Shown here piece after piece: positions 34,887 through 44,992 of a stretch of DNA of 64,000 nucleotides. Position 1 is the first letter of the stretch. Each line of letters begins with the position of its first letter. This DNA comes from Rhizobacter sp. (GTDB taxonomy: Bacteria > Pseudomonadota > Gammaproteobacteria > Burkholderiales > Burkholderiaceae_C): the NCBI GenBank assembly GCA_019635355.1, contig JAHBZQ010000001.1, positions 3,100,001 to 3,164,000 on the forward strand. The letters are read 5' to 3'. A program made the position numbers and the translations under genes. The notes below the pieces were generated by a model. That model did not search any database. It saw only the letters and a list, made by a program, of their open reading frames with translations, and was not told the DNA's origin.

Positions 34887-35666
34887 TCACATGCGGAAGT
34901 GTTCTCCGAGGTAGACCTTGCGGACGTCGGCGTTCTCGACGATCTCGGTCGGTGTTCCCTCGGCCAACACCCGGCCTTCGCTGATGATGTAGGCGCGGTC
35001 GCAGATGCCCAGCGTCTCGCGCACGTTGTGGTCGGTGATCAGCACGCCGATGCCACGCGCCTTGAGGAAGCCGATGATGCGCTGGATCTCCAGCACCGCG
35101 ATCGGGTCGACACCGGCGAAGGGCTCGTCGAGCAGGATGAAGCGCGGCTGCGTGGCGAGCGCACGGGCGATCTCGACACGGCGGCGCTCCCCGCCCGAAA
35201 GCGCCGGGGCCGGGCTCTCGCGCAGCTTCTCGATGCTGAGGTCGTTCAAGAGGCCATTGAGCAGCTGCTCGATCGTGGCCTTGGGCAGCGGCTTGCCATC
35301 GGGCCCGTGCTGCAACTCGAGCACGGCGCGGATGTTCTCTTCCACCGTCAGCTTGCGGAAGATCGACGCTTCCTGCGGCAGGTACGACAGCCCCATGCGC
35401 GAGCGCTGGTGGATGGGCAGGCGCTCGATGCGCTCACCGTCGATGGTGATCTGGCCGGCGTCGGCGCGCACCAGGCCCACGATCATGTAGAAGCTCGTGG
35501 TCTTGCCCGCGCCGTTGGGGCCGAGCAGGCCCACCACCTCGCCGCTGCGCACGCCCAGGCGCACGTCTTTCACCACCTTGCGGGCGCCGTAGGTCTTCTG
35601 CAGGCCGGCCGCTTCCAGCTGGCTCGGGCTGGCCCCCCGCTCGGGCAGCGCGGCGGCGGCGTTCAA
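34887..35666 (-). CDS. lptB: LPS export ABC transporter ATP-binding protein LptB
   Basis: Encodes about 259 residues with Walker A GPNGAGKTTSFYMI, the Q-loop YLPQEASIFRKLTVEENIRA, signature LSGGERRRVEIARAL, Walker B RFILLDEPFAGVDP and switch His in ITDHNVRETL. LptB powers the LptFG complex that lifts LPS out of the inner membrane. No ATG occurs at the N terminus; the TTG at 35666 overlaps the lptA stop (TTGA), giving start L-N-A-A-A-A and a short extension before LEAAGLQKTYG. It is followed by rpoN. Confidence 0.93.
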   Translation of the reverse strand: MNAAAALPERGASPSQLEAAGLQKTYGARKVVKDVRLGVRSGEVVGLLGPNGAGKTTSFYMIVGLVRADAGQITIDGERIERLPIHQRSRMGLSYLPQEASIFRKLTVEENIRAVLELQHGPDGKPLPKATIEQLLNGLLNDLSIEKLRESPAPALSGGERRRVEIARALATQPRFILLDEPFAGVDPIAVLEIQRIIGFLKARGIGVLITDHNVRETLGICDRAYIISEGRVLAEGTPTEIVENADVRKVYLGEHFRM

Positions 35667-36289
35667 CGGCGGGCTCCCGGGGGCACGGCCGAGGCGGCCT
35701 CGGCAGCGGCCGGGCTGTCCTGGCGGGGCGACAGCACCGCGCGCACGCGGCCGGTCGGGTTGCCGGGCGTGGCGGCCGAGGCGCCACCGGCCACGGTGAA
35801 GAGTTCGGCGGTGTTGTCGTAGGTGATCTGGGCGCCGCTCACTTCGTCGGCCACCGTCTTGCCGCGCAGGCGCTTCACCGACGCCTTGCCGGTGAAGCGG
35901 ATGGTGTCGGCCTTGCTGTCGTATTCGAGCTTCTCGGCCTCGCCCTCGATGTATTCGTCGACGCCTTCGCGCTTCTGGCGGAAGGTGGCGAGGGCCCCGG
36001 GCGCCCCGAGGGCGGTGGCGTGGTGGTAGCCGTCGGGCGTCTCGCGCACCTCGATGCGGCCGGCGCGAATGCTCATGGTGCCCTTGCTCACCACCACGTT
36101 GCCGTTGAAGACGACGATCTGGTTCTGCAGGTCGACCTTGCCCGGTTGGTCGGACTCGACCTCCATCTTCTGGTACCGATCGGCCTTCTCCGCATGCACC
36201 GGGAACGCCATGCTGCACAGCAACAAGGCACTCCACAGCGCGCGGCGGGGCCAGGAGGGGACCAGAAGGGGGGAGAAAAGTTGGCTCAT
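35663..36289 (-). CDS. lptA: LPS transport periplasmic protein LptA
   Basis: Encodes 208 residues. The signal peptide ends near FPVHA; the mature domain is the LptA/OstA beta-jellyroll: DLQNQIVVFNGNVVVSKGTMSI, RAGRIEVRETPDGYH, EGEAEKLEYDSKADTIRF and RLRGKTVADEVSGAQITYD. LptA bridges the periplasm for LPS transport. The start MSQLFSPLL at 36289 is preferred; ATG at 36322 is also possible. LptC and KdsC, which normally precede lptA, are absent; dsbA lies upstream behind a terminator. Its stop overlaps lptB. Confidence 0.92.
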   Translation of the reverse strand: MSQLFSPLLVPSWPRRALWSALLLCSMAFPVHAEKADRYQKMEVESDQPGKVDLQNQIVVFNGNVVVSKGTMSIRAGRIEVRETPDGYHHATALGAPGALATFRQKREGVDEYIEGEAEKLEYDSKADTIRFTGKASVKRLRGKTVADEVSGAQITYDNTAELFTVAGGASAATPGNPTGRVRAVLSPRQDSPAAAEAASAVPPGARR

Positions 36290-36352
36290 GGCGGCATGAA
36301 ACTTGCAGGCCATTCTAGCCACAGATCCGCGTCGACGACCCGGATCGCAGGG

Positions 36353-36380
36353 AAAAAAGGCCGCTTCGGAGCGGCCTTTT
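36353..36380 (-). terminator. Bidirectional-looking terminator between dsbA and lptA
   Basis: Perfect 11-base stem AAAAGGCCGCT (36355-36365) with AGCGGCCTTTT (36370-36380), loop TCGG. On the minus strand the stem is followed by TTTTTT, giving a strong intrinsic terminator for dsbA. It shows that lptA-lptB-rpoN has its own promoter within 36290-36352 or relies on read-through. Confidence 0.9.
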
Positions 36381-36393
36381 CACGCAGGGCAGA

Positions 36394-37044
36394 TCAGCCC
36401 TTGCGAAGCGTCTGCAGCAGGTATTCGGTGACCTGCAAGGCCTTTTCCGGCGTGCCGGCGATGGTGCCCGAGGTGAAGAACTTGCCGTGGATGCCCATCG
36501 CGGGCACGCCGTCGATCTTGTAGGCGTCGGCCAGGCGGGTCGCCTGCTTGGCCTTGGTCTGCACCGCGAAGGAGTTGAAGACCTCGAGGAACTGCGCCTT
36601 GGGCACGCCGTTCTTTTCCATGAAGGCGACCATCTGGTCTTGCTTCTCGAGCGGGGCGCGCTCGTTGTGGATGGAATAGAAGACCTTGCGGTGCAGCGCC
36701 TCGACCTTGCCCAGCGCCTCGATCGCATAGAAGAACTGCTGCTGCCCGGCGTACATCTCGCGGAAGGCCACCGGCACACGGCGGAAGGCCACGTCGGCCG
36801 GCAACTTCTTCTGCCAGGCGTCGAGGTTGGGCTCGAAGGCGGCGCAGTGCGGGCAGTTGTACCAAAAGAACTCGATGACCTCGATCTTGCCGGCCGGGGC
36901 GCTCACCGGGGCCGGCGACCCCAGCTTCACGTAGTGCTTGCCTTCGACAGGCTTTTCCTGCGCCAGCGCGGGCAGGCTGGCCGACAGGGCGGTGGCACCG
37001 AGCCCCAGGCCCATCAGGTGTGCAGAGAAGTCGCGACGGTTCAT
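36394..37044 (-). CDS. dsbA: Thiol:disulfide interchange protein DsbA
   Basis: Encodes 216 residues. The active site is Cys64-Pro-His-Cys67 (FFWYNCPHCAAF), the cis-Pro loop is IDGVPAMGIHGK, and the thioredoxin fold with a helical insert is complete. DsbA oxidises cysteines of secreted proteins. The signal peptide MNRRDFSAHLMGLGLGATA has a twin-arginine-like NRRDF motif, unusual for DsbA in enteric bacteria. It is the third gene of the argS-SPOR-dsbA row, common in Burkholderiales, and ends at a strong terminator. Confidence 0.95.
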   Translation of the reverse strand: MNRRDFSAHLMGLGLGATALSASLPALAQEKPVEGKHYVKLGSPAPVSAPAGKIEVIEFFWYNCPHCAAFEPNLDAWQKKLPADVAFRRVPVAFREMYAGQQQFFYAIEALGKVEALHRKVFYSIHNERAPLEKQDQMVAFMEKNGVPKAQFLEVFNSFAVQTKAKQATRLADAYKIDGVPAMGIHGKFFTSGTIAGTPEKALQVTEYLLQTLRKG

Positions 37045-37137
37045 GTGGTGTGTGAGTTGGGGTGAATGAACGGGGTGTGGAGTGCGCCCGGGCTTGATTG
37101 GTTCAAAGCTTCGTGTCGGGATTGTTTCCGGCCGGCG

Positions 37138-37776
37138 TCATTTCTGGACTTGCACCAGCGCCGACTCCACGCCGGTGCTTTCGAGCTTTTCCTTCACTTG
37201 CGCAGCCTCTTCCTTCTTGTCGAACGGCCCAAGCCGCACCCGGTACACCGTGCGGCCGGACTGCTCGCGCTCGGTGACCTTGGCCTGGTAGCCCGACATC
37301 GCGAGCTTCGCGCGCTGGGCCTCGGCGTCTTCGATGCGACCGAACGCGCCTGCCTGGATGAAATAGCTCAACGCATCGCTGCCGGGTTTGGTGGACGCAT
37401 CGGGCGGCAACTTGCCCGCGAGGATGGCCGCCGGGTCGGGCTTGGGCGCACTCGCCGCCGCGTTGGGCGCAGCACCCGGCGGCAGCACAGCAGAAGCGGG
37501 CGGCGGCGCGCTCACCACGCCGCTCGATGCCGCACCCGGGCGCGGCACCTTGCTGTAGAGCGAGCTGTTCGGGTCCCAGTTCTTGTTCTTCTCGGCTTCG
37601 GCGGCGTCTTGCTCGGCGGTGCGCTGCGGCACCTTGTTGACGAAGGGCACCGGCACCTTGGCGATGTAGAGCGCCACGCCCAGCGCCAGCGCCAACCCGA
37701 CCAGCAGGCCGACGATCAGGCCCAGCACGAAGCTGCCGCGCTGGCGGCCGGGGGTGCTACGAACAAGCTTCTTCAT
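37138..37776 (-). CDS. SPOR-domain membrane protein (FtsN-like)
   Basis: Encodes 212 residues: a short cytoplasmic start, one membrane segment (SFVLGLIVGLLVGLALALGV, about 15-39), a proline/alanine-rich periplasmic linker and a C-terminal SPOR domain (about 134-212) with YFIQAGAFGRIEDAEAQRAK and YRVRLGPFDKKEEAAQVKEKL. SPOR domains bind denuded peptidoglycan at division sites; this is the layout of FtsN. It lies 10 bases after argS and 93 bases before dsbA. FtsN is likely but not proven, since several SPOR proteins may exist. Confidence 0.9.
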   Translation of the reverse strand: MKKLVRSTPGRQRGSFVLGLIVGLLVGLALALGVALYIAKVPVPFVNKVPQRTAEQDAAEAEKNKNWDPNSSLYSKVPRPGAASSGVVSAPPPASAVLPPGAAPNAAASAPKPDPAAILAGKLPPDASTKPGSDALSYFIQAGAFGRIEDAEAQRAKLAMSGYQAKVTEREQSGRTVYRVRLGPFDKKEEAAQVKEKLESTGVESALVQVQK

Positions 37777-37786
37777 TCGGTCTCCG

Positions 37787-39457
37787 TCACATCTTGTCGG
37801 GGTGGCTCACGCCGAGCAGCGTGAGGCCGTTGCGCAGCACCTGGCGGGTTGCGGCCAGCAGGGCGAGGCGGGCCTGCGTGAGCGCGGCGTTGTCGTCGAG
37901 CAGGAAACGCTCGGCGGCATAGTAGCTGTGGAAGCTGGCCGACACGTCGCGCAGGTAGAAGGCCACGTCGTGCGGCGCGAGGTCGGCCGCGGCACGCTCC
38001 AGCATCTCGGGGTACTCGGCGAGCTTTTGCATCAGCGCGACTTCGGTGGGCGCGCCGAGCAGCGTGAAGTCGGCCTGCGCCAGGTCGTCGCCCGCGCGCT
38101 GTGCCAGCACCGAGCAGATGCGCGCATGGGCGTACTGCACGTAGAACACCGGGTTCTCGTCGTTCTGCTTCAACGCCAGGTCCACATCGAAGGTGAACTC
38201 GGTGTCGGCCTTGCGGCTGATGAGGAAGAAACGCACCGCGTCGCGGCTCGTCCACTCGATCAGGTCGCGCAGCGTCACGTAGCTGCCGGCGCGCTTGCTG
38301 ATCTTCACCTCGGCGCCGTCGCGCACCACGCGCACCATGGTGTTGAGCACGTAGTCGGGGTAGCCCTTCGGAATGCCCACGCCCACGCCCTGCAGGCCGG
38401 CGCGCACGCGTGCGATGGTGCCGTAGTGGTCGGTGCCCTGGCAGTTGATGACCTTGGTGAAGCCACGCTCCCACTTGCTCACGTGGTAGGCCACGTCGGG
38501 CACGAAGTAGGTGTAGGTGCCGTCGGACTTGCGCATCACGCGGTCCTTGTCGTCACCGTCGTCGGTGGTCTTGAGCCACAGCGCGCCTTCGTGCTCGTAG
38601 GTCTTGCCAGCCTCGATGAGCTTCTTCACCGTCGCTTCGACCTTGCCCGTGGTGTACAGGCTCGACTCGAGGAAGTAGTGGTCGAACTTCACGCCGAAGG
38701 CCTGAAGATCCAGGTCCTGCTCATGGCGCAGGTAGGCCACCGCGAACTGGCGGATGTTGTCGAGGTCGTCGGGGTCGCCCGAGGCGGTGAACTCCCGGTC
38801 GTCGGCCTTGATGGTCTTCTTGTCGAGGTAGTCGCGGGCGACGTCGGCGATGTAGTCCCCGTTGTAGGCGTTCTCGGGCCACTCGGCGTCACCGGGCTTG
38901 AGGCCCTTGATGCGCGCCTGCGTCGACATCGCGAGCGTGGCGATCTGCACGCCGGCGTCGTTGTAATAGAACTCGCGCTGCACCTTCCAGCCTTGCGTCT
39001 CGAAGAGGTGGCAGATCGAGTCGCCCAAGGCGCCCTGGCGCGCATGGCCCACGTGCAACGGACCGGTCGGGTTGGCCGAGACGAACTCGACCATCAGCTT
39101 CTGCCCGTTGGCCGGCTTGCGGCCGAAGGCCTCGGCCTCGCGCAACACCTGCGGCACGATGGCCTGCTTGGCGGCAGCCTTCAGGCGCAGGTTGATGAAG
39201 CCGGGGCCGGCGATCTCCATCGCGTCGACCCACTGCTGCACCGCGGGGCGCTGCTGCAGCGCGGCGATCAGCGCCTGCGCGAACTCGCGCGGGTTCTTCT
39301 TCAGCGGCTTGGCCAGCTGCATCGCAGCCGTGCAGGCCAGGTCGCCGTGGGCGGCCTGCTTGGGGGACTCGAAGGCCGCGGGCACCGAGGTGCCGGGCGC
39401 GAGTTCGGCGAGCGCTTCGGCCAGCGCGGCCAGCAGCTCCTGTTTGGCTTGGATCAT
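37787..39457 (-). CDS. argS: Arginyl-tRNA synthetase
   Basis: Encodes 556 residues. Class I signatures HVGHAR (ANPTGPLHVGHARQGALG) and the KMSKR-like KISKRAGSYVTL are present, along with the N-terminal Add1 domain and the DALR anticodon domain (PVFYVQYAHARICSVLAQR). The final residues LLGVSHPDKM match the family. A -10-like TAGAAT on the minus strand lies 7 bases before the start codon (39469-39464). It leads the argS-SPOR-dsbA row. Confidence 0.97.
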   Translation of the reverse strand: MIQAKQELLAALAEALAELAPGTSVPAAFESPKQAAHGDLACTAAMQLAKPLKKNPREFAQALIAALQQRPAVQQWVDAMEIAGPGFINLRLKAAAKQAIVPQVLREAEAFGRKPANGQKLMVEFVSANPTGPLHVGHARQGALGDSICHLFETQGWKVQREFYYNDAGVQIATLAMSTQARIKGLKPGDAEWPENAYNGDYIADVARDYLDKKTIKADDREFTASGDPDDLDNIRQFAVAYLRHEQDLDLQAFGVKFDHYFLESSLYTTGKVEATVKKLIEAGKTYEHEGALWLKTTDDGDDKDRVMRKSDGTYTYFVPDVAYHVSKWERGFTKVINCQGTDHYGTIARVRAGLQGVGVGIPKGYPDYVLNTMVRVVRDGAEVKISKRAGSYVTLRDLIEWTSRDAVRFFLISRKADTEFTFDVDLALKQNDENPVFYVQYAHARICSVLAQRAGDDLAQADFTLLGAPTEVALMQKLAEYPEMLERAAADLAPHDVAFYLRDVSASFHSYYAAERFLLDDNAALTQARLALLAATRQVLRNGLTLLGVSHPDKM

Positions 39458-39589
39458 CGGCGGATTCTAAGTGGCCCCACCGGGCGTCTTGCACTGCACA
39501 AGAGCAGCCGGACGGGGCGTTTGACCCAGGGAAAATGGGCTACGTTTTGTGCTCAATTTGGCAAGCAGGGCCATGCGGGCGGTGCCAAG

Positions 39590-40981
<1,392 letters not shown>

Positions 40982-41102
40982 TCTGCGTCAGCCACGCAAC
41001 GCGCTGTTGCGTTGTAGCCATTGCTGGGCCCCTGGGGCAGTGCTTCAATCCGACCCGGCGAACCCCCTCGTCAACATCCCACCGGGAAGGAAGGACTACT
41101 CC

Positions 41103-41402
41103 ATGAAGACACTTCTCAGCGCGATCGCCTTGGCCGTGGCCGGCTTCGCAGGCTCCGCACACGCCGCCGATGCCGCATCGGCCCCCACCAAGCAGCAGAA
41201 CAAGATGGTTTCCTGCAACAAGGAAGCCGGCGACAAGAAGGGCGACGAGCGCAAGGCGTTCATGTCCGACTGTCTGAAGAAAGAGAAGGACGCGAAGACC
41301 GCGCAGCAGAACAAGATGAAGACCTGCAGCGCCGACTTCAAGGCGACCAAGAAGCCCGGCAGCGAGCGCCAGGCCTTCATGAAGGAATGCTTGAGCAAGT
41401 AA
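41103..41402 (+). CDS. PsiF-repeat exported protein
   Basis: Encodes 99 residues: signal peptide MKTLLSAIALAVAGFAGSA, then two PsiF-like repeats, NKMVSCNKEAGDKKGDERKA and NKMKTCSADFKATKKPGSER, each followed by F-M-x-x-C-L-K/S. The repeats have conserved paired cysteines and are lysine-rich. PsiF of E. coli is induced by phosphate starvation, but its function is not known. A GGAAGGA site precedes the ATG. No Pho box was recognised. It is a single gene. Confidence 0.88.
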   Translation: MKTLLSAIALAVAGFAGSAHAADAASAPTKQQNKMVSCNKEAGDKKGDERKAFMSDCLKKEKDAKTAQQNKMKTCSADFKATKKPGSERQAFMKECLSK

Positions 41403-41509
41403 GGCCCCCCAGTCGCTAGCGCTCCTGCCCCCGAGGGGCGCCACCCAGCGGCCCGGCAGAGCCGGTTCCGCGGGTGTTGCTTGATGGGGCACTCGCTATG
41501 CTTGCGCAT

Positions 41510-41527
41510 CGCCCGGCTTGCCGGGCG
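41510..41527. terminator. Hairpin between psiF-like gene and lysR gene
   Basis: Perfect inverted repeat CGCCCGGC (41510-41517) and GCCGGGCG (41520-41527) with a nominal TT spacer, lying between convergent genes. It is followed by TTGTCGTTT on the plus strand, so it may serve as a weak terminator. Confidence 0.45.
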
Positions 41528-41534
41528 TTGTCGT

Positions 41535-42446
41535 TTATGCGGCTTGTTGCCAGTACGCCGGGTCGCCGTAGGTCTGCTTCAGGTGATCGACCCACAAGCG
41601 CACGCGCAGCGGCAAGTGCTTGCGTTGGGCGAACACGGCGTAGATGCCGTTGGGCGGCGCGGCGTAGTCGTCGAGCACGCTCACCAGGTCGCCGCTCGCA
41701 AGGTGGCTTTCCACTTCCCAGGTCGAGCGCCAGGCAAGGCCGAGGCCGGCGAGGCACCAGTCGTGCAGCACCTGGCCGTCGTTGCAGGAGAGGCTGCCGG
41801 TGAGGCGCAGGTGGTTCACCTCGCCATCGAGCGTGAAGGCCCAGCCGCGGGTTTGGCTGGCCTCGGTGCTCAGGGTCAGGCAGTCGTGCTGGGCCAGGTC
41901 GTTGGGGTGTCGGGGCGTGCCGGCGCGGGCCAGGTAGCTGGGTGACGCCACGCAGAGGCGGCGGTTGTCGGCCAGGCGCACGCTGACGAGGCTGCTTTCG
42001 GGCAGGTCGCCCACGCGCACGGCGCAGTCATAACCTTCGTTGACGATGTCCACCAGTCGGTCGCTGAGGTTGAGGGACACGTTCACATCCGGGTGCTGGG
42101 CCACGAAGCCCGGCACCAGCGGCGCCACGTGGCGGCGGCCGAAACCGGCCGGGGCGGTGATGCGTAAGTAGCCACTGGCTTTCACGCCGCCGGCACTGAC
42201 ACTGGCTTCGGCCGTGGCCAGGTCGGCCAGCAGGCGCTGGCAGTCTTCGAGGAAGGCGCTGCCCTCGTGGGTGAGCGTGATGCGGCGGGTGGTGCGCACA
42301 AGCAGCTTCACGCCGAGCCGCTCTTCCAGCGCGTCGATGCGCCGGCCCACCACGGCCGGGGCGATGCCCTCGGCGGCGGCCGCCGCGGTCAGGCTGCCCT
42401 TGGCGGCCACCGCGACGAAGGATTCGAGTTGCTTGAGTTTGTCCAT
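41535..42446 (-). CDS. LysR-family transcriptional regulator
   Basis: Encodes 303 residues. The N-terminal helix-turn-helix (MDKLKQLESFVAVAAKGSLT, APAVVGRRIDALEERLGVKL) is followed by the effector-binding domain (YLRITAPAGFGRRHVAPLVP, NEGYDCAVRVGDLPESSL). It belongs to the CrgA/DsdC-like subgroup of LTTRs. The gene diverges from glcB with a 126-base gap, so it may regulate glcB or its own expression. The effector is unknown. Confidence 0.92.
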   Translation of the reverse strand: MDKLKQLESFVAVAAKGSLTAAAAAEGIAPAVVGRRIDALEERLGVKLLVRTTRRITLTHEGSAFLEDCQRLLADLATAEASVSAGGVKASGYLRITAPAGFGRRHVAPLVPGFVAQHPDVNVSLNLSDRLVDIVNEGYDCAVRVGDLPESSLVSVRLADNRRLCVASPSYLARAGTPRHPNDLAQHDCLTLSTEASQTRGWAFTLDGEVNHLRLTGSLSCNDGQVLHDWCLAGLGLAWRSTWEVESHLASGDLVSVLDDYAAPPNGIYAVFAQRKHLPLRVRLWVDHLKQTYGDPAYWQQAA

Positions 42447-42572
42447 GACCGGCGGAGATTACCCCCTTCCAAGTCATGAATCCCGAACTTGCGCGCCACT
42501 TACTCTTCGCCGCGAGATCGAATAGATTGGCGCCTTTCGTCTTTTTGCACCGCACATAAAAGGAGAGGGTTC

Positions 42573-44771
42573 ATGTCCGCACGCACCACCGTCCACAGCC
42601 TGCAGGTCGATTCGGCCCTGCACGCGTTCATCGAAAACCAGGTGCTGCCCGGCACCGGCGTCGACGCCGCCGCCTTCTGGAAAGGTTTCGACGCCATCGT
42701 GCGCGACCTCGCGCCGAAGAACGTCGCCTTGCTCGCCGAGCGCGACCGCCTGCAAACCGAGATGGACCAGTGGCACACCGCCAACCCCGGCCCGATCTCG
42801 AACATGAAGGCTTACCGCGCCCACCTTGAGAAGATCGGCTACCTCGTGCCCCCGCCCAAGAAGGCCAAGGCCACGACGAAGAACGTCGACGCCGAACTCG
42901 CCATCCAGGCCGGCCCGCAGCTGGTGGTGCCCATCCTCAATGCACGTTATGCGCTCAACGCTGCCAACGCCCGCTGGGGCTCGCTGTACGACGCGCTCTA
43001 CGGCACCGATGCCATCAGCGAGAAGGACGGCGCCGAGCGCGCCGGTGCCTACAACCCGGTGCGTGGCGCCAAGGTCATCGAGTACGCCCGTTACGTGCTC
43101 GACCGCACCGCGCCGCTGAAGAAGGGTTCGCACATCGACTCCGTGGGCTACACCGTGGAAGACGGCAAGCTCGTCATCACGCTGAAGAACGGCAAGACCA
43201 CCGGCCTCGAAGAGAAGGACCAGTTCGTCGGTTATCAAGGTGACGCGAAGTCGCCCTCGTCGGTGCTGCTCGCCCACAACGGCCTGCACCTCGACATCCG
43301 CATCGACCGCAACACCCCCATCGGCAAGACCGACCCGGCCGGCGTGAGCGACCTGGTGCTCGAAGCCGCGCTCTCGACCATCCTCGACCTCGAGGACTCG
43401 GTGGCCGCCGTCGACGCCGAAGACAAGCTGCTGGCCTACAGCAACTGGCTCGGCATCCTGAAGGGCACGCTGACCGAAGAAGTGAGCAAGGGTGGCAAGA
43501 CCTTCACCCGCGGCCTGAACGAAGACCGTGTCTACACCGCCCCCAAGGGCAAGGGCGAAGTCGTGCTCCATGGCCGCTCGCTGCTCTTCGTGCGCAACGT
43601 GGGCCACCTGATGACCAACCCCGCGATCCTCTACGCCGACGGCAAGGAAATCCCGGAAGGCATCATGGACGCGGTCATCACGACCACCATCGCGCTGCAC
43701 GACCTCAAGCGCACCGGCAACAAGAAGATCCGCAACTCGCGCACCGGCAGCGTCTACATCGTGAAGCCGAAGATGCACGGCCCCGATGAAGTGGCCTTCG
43801 CCGCCGAACTCTTCGGCCGCGTCGAGCAACTGCTCGGCCTCGCCGACAGCACGGTGAAGCTCGGCATCATGGACGAAGAGCGCCGCACCAGCGTCAACCT
43901 CAAGGCCTGCATCGCCGCCGCCGCGAGCCGCGTGGCCTTCATCAACACCGGCTTCCTCGACCGCACCGGCGACGAGATGCACACCGCCATGCTCGCCGGC
44001 CCGATGATGCGCAAGGGCGACATGAAGACCAGCGCCTGGATCCAGGCCTACGAGAAGAGCAACGTGCTCGTGGGCCTCGGCATGGGCCTGCGCGGCCGCG
44101 CGCAGATCGGCAAGGGCATGTGGGCCATGCCCGACCTGATGGCCGGCATGCTGGAGCAGAAGATCGTCCACCCCAAGGCCGGTGCCAACACCGCTTGGGT
44201 GCCGAGCCCCACTGCCGCCACGCTGCACGCCCTGCACTACCACCAGGTGAAGGTGAGCGACGTGCAGAAGGAGCTGGAGAAGACCGACGCCGACGAGATG
44301 CGCGACGAGCTGCTCAAGGGCCTGCTGCAGGTGCCCGTGGTGAAGGAAGCCACCTGGTCTGCCGCTGAGCGCCAGCAAGAGCTCGACAACAACGTGCAGG
44401 GCATCCTCGGCTACGTGGTGCGCTGGATCGACCAGGGCGTCGGCTGCTCCAAGGTGCCCGACATCCACAACGTCGGCCTGATGGAAGACCGCGCCACGCT
44501 GCGCATCAGCAGCCAGCACATCGCCAACTGGCTGCAGCACAAGGTCGTGACCGAGAAGCAGGTGCGCGACACCTTCGAGCGCATGGCCGCAGTGGTCGAC
44601 AAGCAGAACGCCGGTGACCCGCTCTACAAGAAGCTCGCGGGCAATGCGAAGACCTCGATGGCCTATCAAGCGGCGCTCGACCTCGTCTTCAAGGGCAAGG
44701 AACAGCCGAGTGGCTACACCGAGCCGCTGCTGCATGCGTGGCGGTTGAAGTTGAAGGCGGCTTCGCGCTGA
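42573..44771 (+). CDS. glcB: Malate synthase G
   Basis: Encodes 732 residues, the normal length. The key motifs are ILNARYALNAANARWGSLYD, DLEDSVAAVDAEDK with catalytic acidic residues, SLLFVRNVGHLM, IVKPKMHGPDEVAFA and RGRAQIGKGMWAMPDLM. The enzyme condenses glyoxylate and acetyl-CoA to malate in the glyoxylate cycle. An AGGAGAGGG site precedes the ATG at 42573. No isocitrate lyase gene lies in the window. The divergent LysR gene may control it. A terminator follows 20 bases after the stop. Confidence 0.96.
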   Translation: MSARTTVHSLQVDSALHAFIENQVLPGTGVDAAAFWKGFDAIVRDLAPKNVALLAERDRLQTEMDQWHTANPGPISNMKAYRAHLEKIGYLVPPPKKAKATTKNVDAELAIQAGPQLVVPILNARYALNAANARWGSLYDALYGTDAISEKDGAERAGAYNPVRGAKVIEYARYVLDRTAPLKKGSHIDSVGYTVEDGKLVITLKNGKTTGLEEKDQFVGYQGDAKSPSSVLLAHNGLHLDIRIDRNTPIGKTDPAGVSDLVLEAALSTILDLEDSVAAVDAEDKLLAYSNWLGILKGTLTEEVSKGGKTFTRGLNEDRVYTAPKGKGEVVLHGRSLLFVRNVGHLMTNPAILYADGKEIPEGIMDAVITTTIALHDLKRTGNKKIRNSRTGSVYIVKPKMHGPDEVAFAAELFGRVEQLLGLADSTVKLGIMDEERRTSVNLKACIAAAASRVAFINTGFLDRTGDEMHTAMLAGPMMRKGDMKTSAWIQAYEKSNVLVGLGMGLRGRAQIGKGMWAMPDLMAGMLEQKIVHPKAGANTAWVPSPTAATLHALHYHQVKVSDVQKELEKTDADEMRDELLKGLLQVPVVKEATWSAAERQQELDNNVQGILGYVVRWIDQGVGCSKVPDIHNVGLMEDRATLRISSQHIANWLQHKVVTEKQVRDTFERMAAVVDKQNAGDPLYKKLAGNAKTSMAYQAALDLVFKGKEQPSGYTEPLLHAWRLKLKAASR

Positions 44772-44790
44772 TTCTTCTTTGTTGATTTGA

Positions 44791-44823
44791 AAGCGGCGTC
44801 CTTTTCGGGCGCCGTTTTTCTTT
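44791..44823 (+). terminator. Rho-independent terminator after glcB
   Basis: An 11-base stem, 44791-44801 with 44807-44817, having two G-U pairs and the loop TTTTC, followed by a T-rich run (TTTTTCTTTG). It lies 20 bases after the glcB stop. Confidence 0.85.
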
Positions 44824-44843
44824 GTGTGCGTGTAGTGGCGCGA

Positions 44844-44947
44844 CGAGAAGGGCTTGGGGACGCGGATTCCTCCATGTCCCCCGGGCTGGGCTTGCAGCCC
44901 AGCCCTCCTCCTTTACTTACGGAATCCGCGTCCCCAAGCCCTTCTCG
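44844..44947 (+). repeat. Nested-hairpin element, copy 1
   Basis: A 104-base structured element. Outer arms 44844-44870 and 44921-44947 are perfect reverse complements over 27 bases. Inside is a second 10-base stem (44883-44892 with 44896-44905, loop TGC). The two asymmetric internal-loop strands are TCCATGTCCCCC (44871-44882) and TCCTCCTTTACTTAC (44906-44920). Copy 2 (44993-45105) in reverse orientation has nearly the same loop strands but different arms. Together the copies define a structure conserved in loops and in pairing. Function is unknown. Confidence 0.9.
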
Positions 44948-44992
44948 CGACACACAGTGCACCGCCACCTTTTCGGGCGGGCACGGTGGTTC

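Noticed and set aside
37754..39589. A very long open frame on the plus strand leading into the protein kinase (over 600 extra codons)
   Set aside because: It lies opposite argS and shows low-complexity antisense composition. argS is clearly coding; the kinase begins only near 39590.
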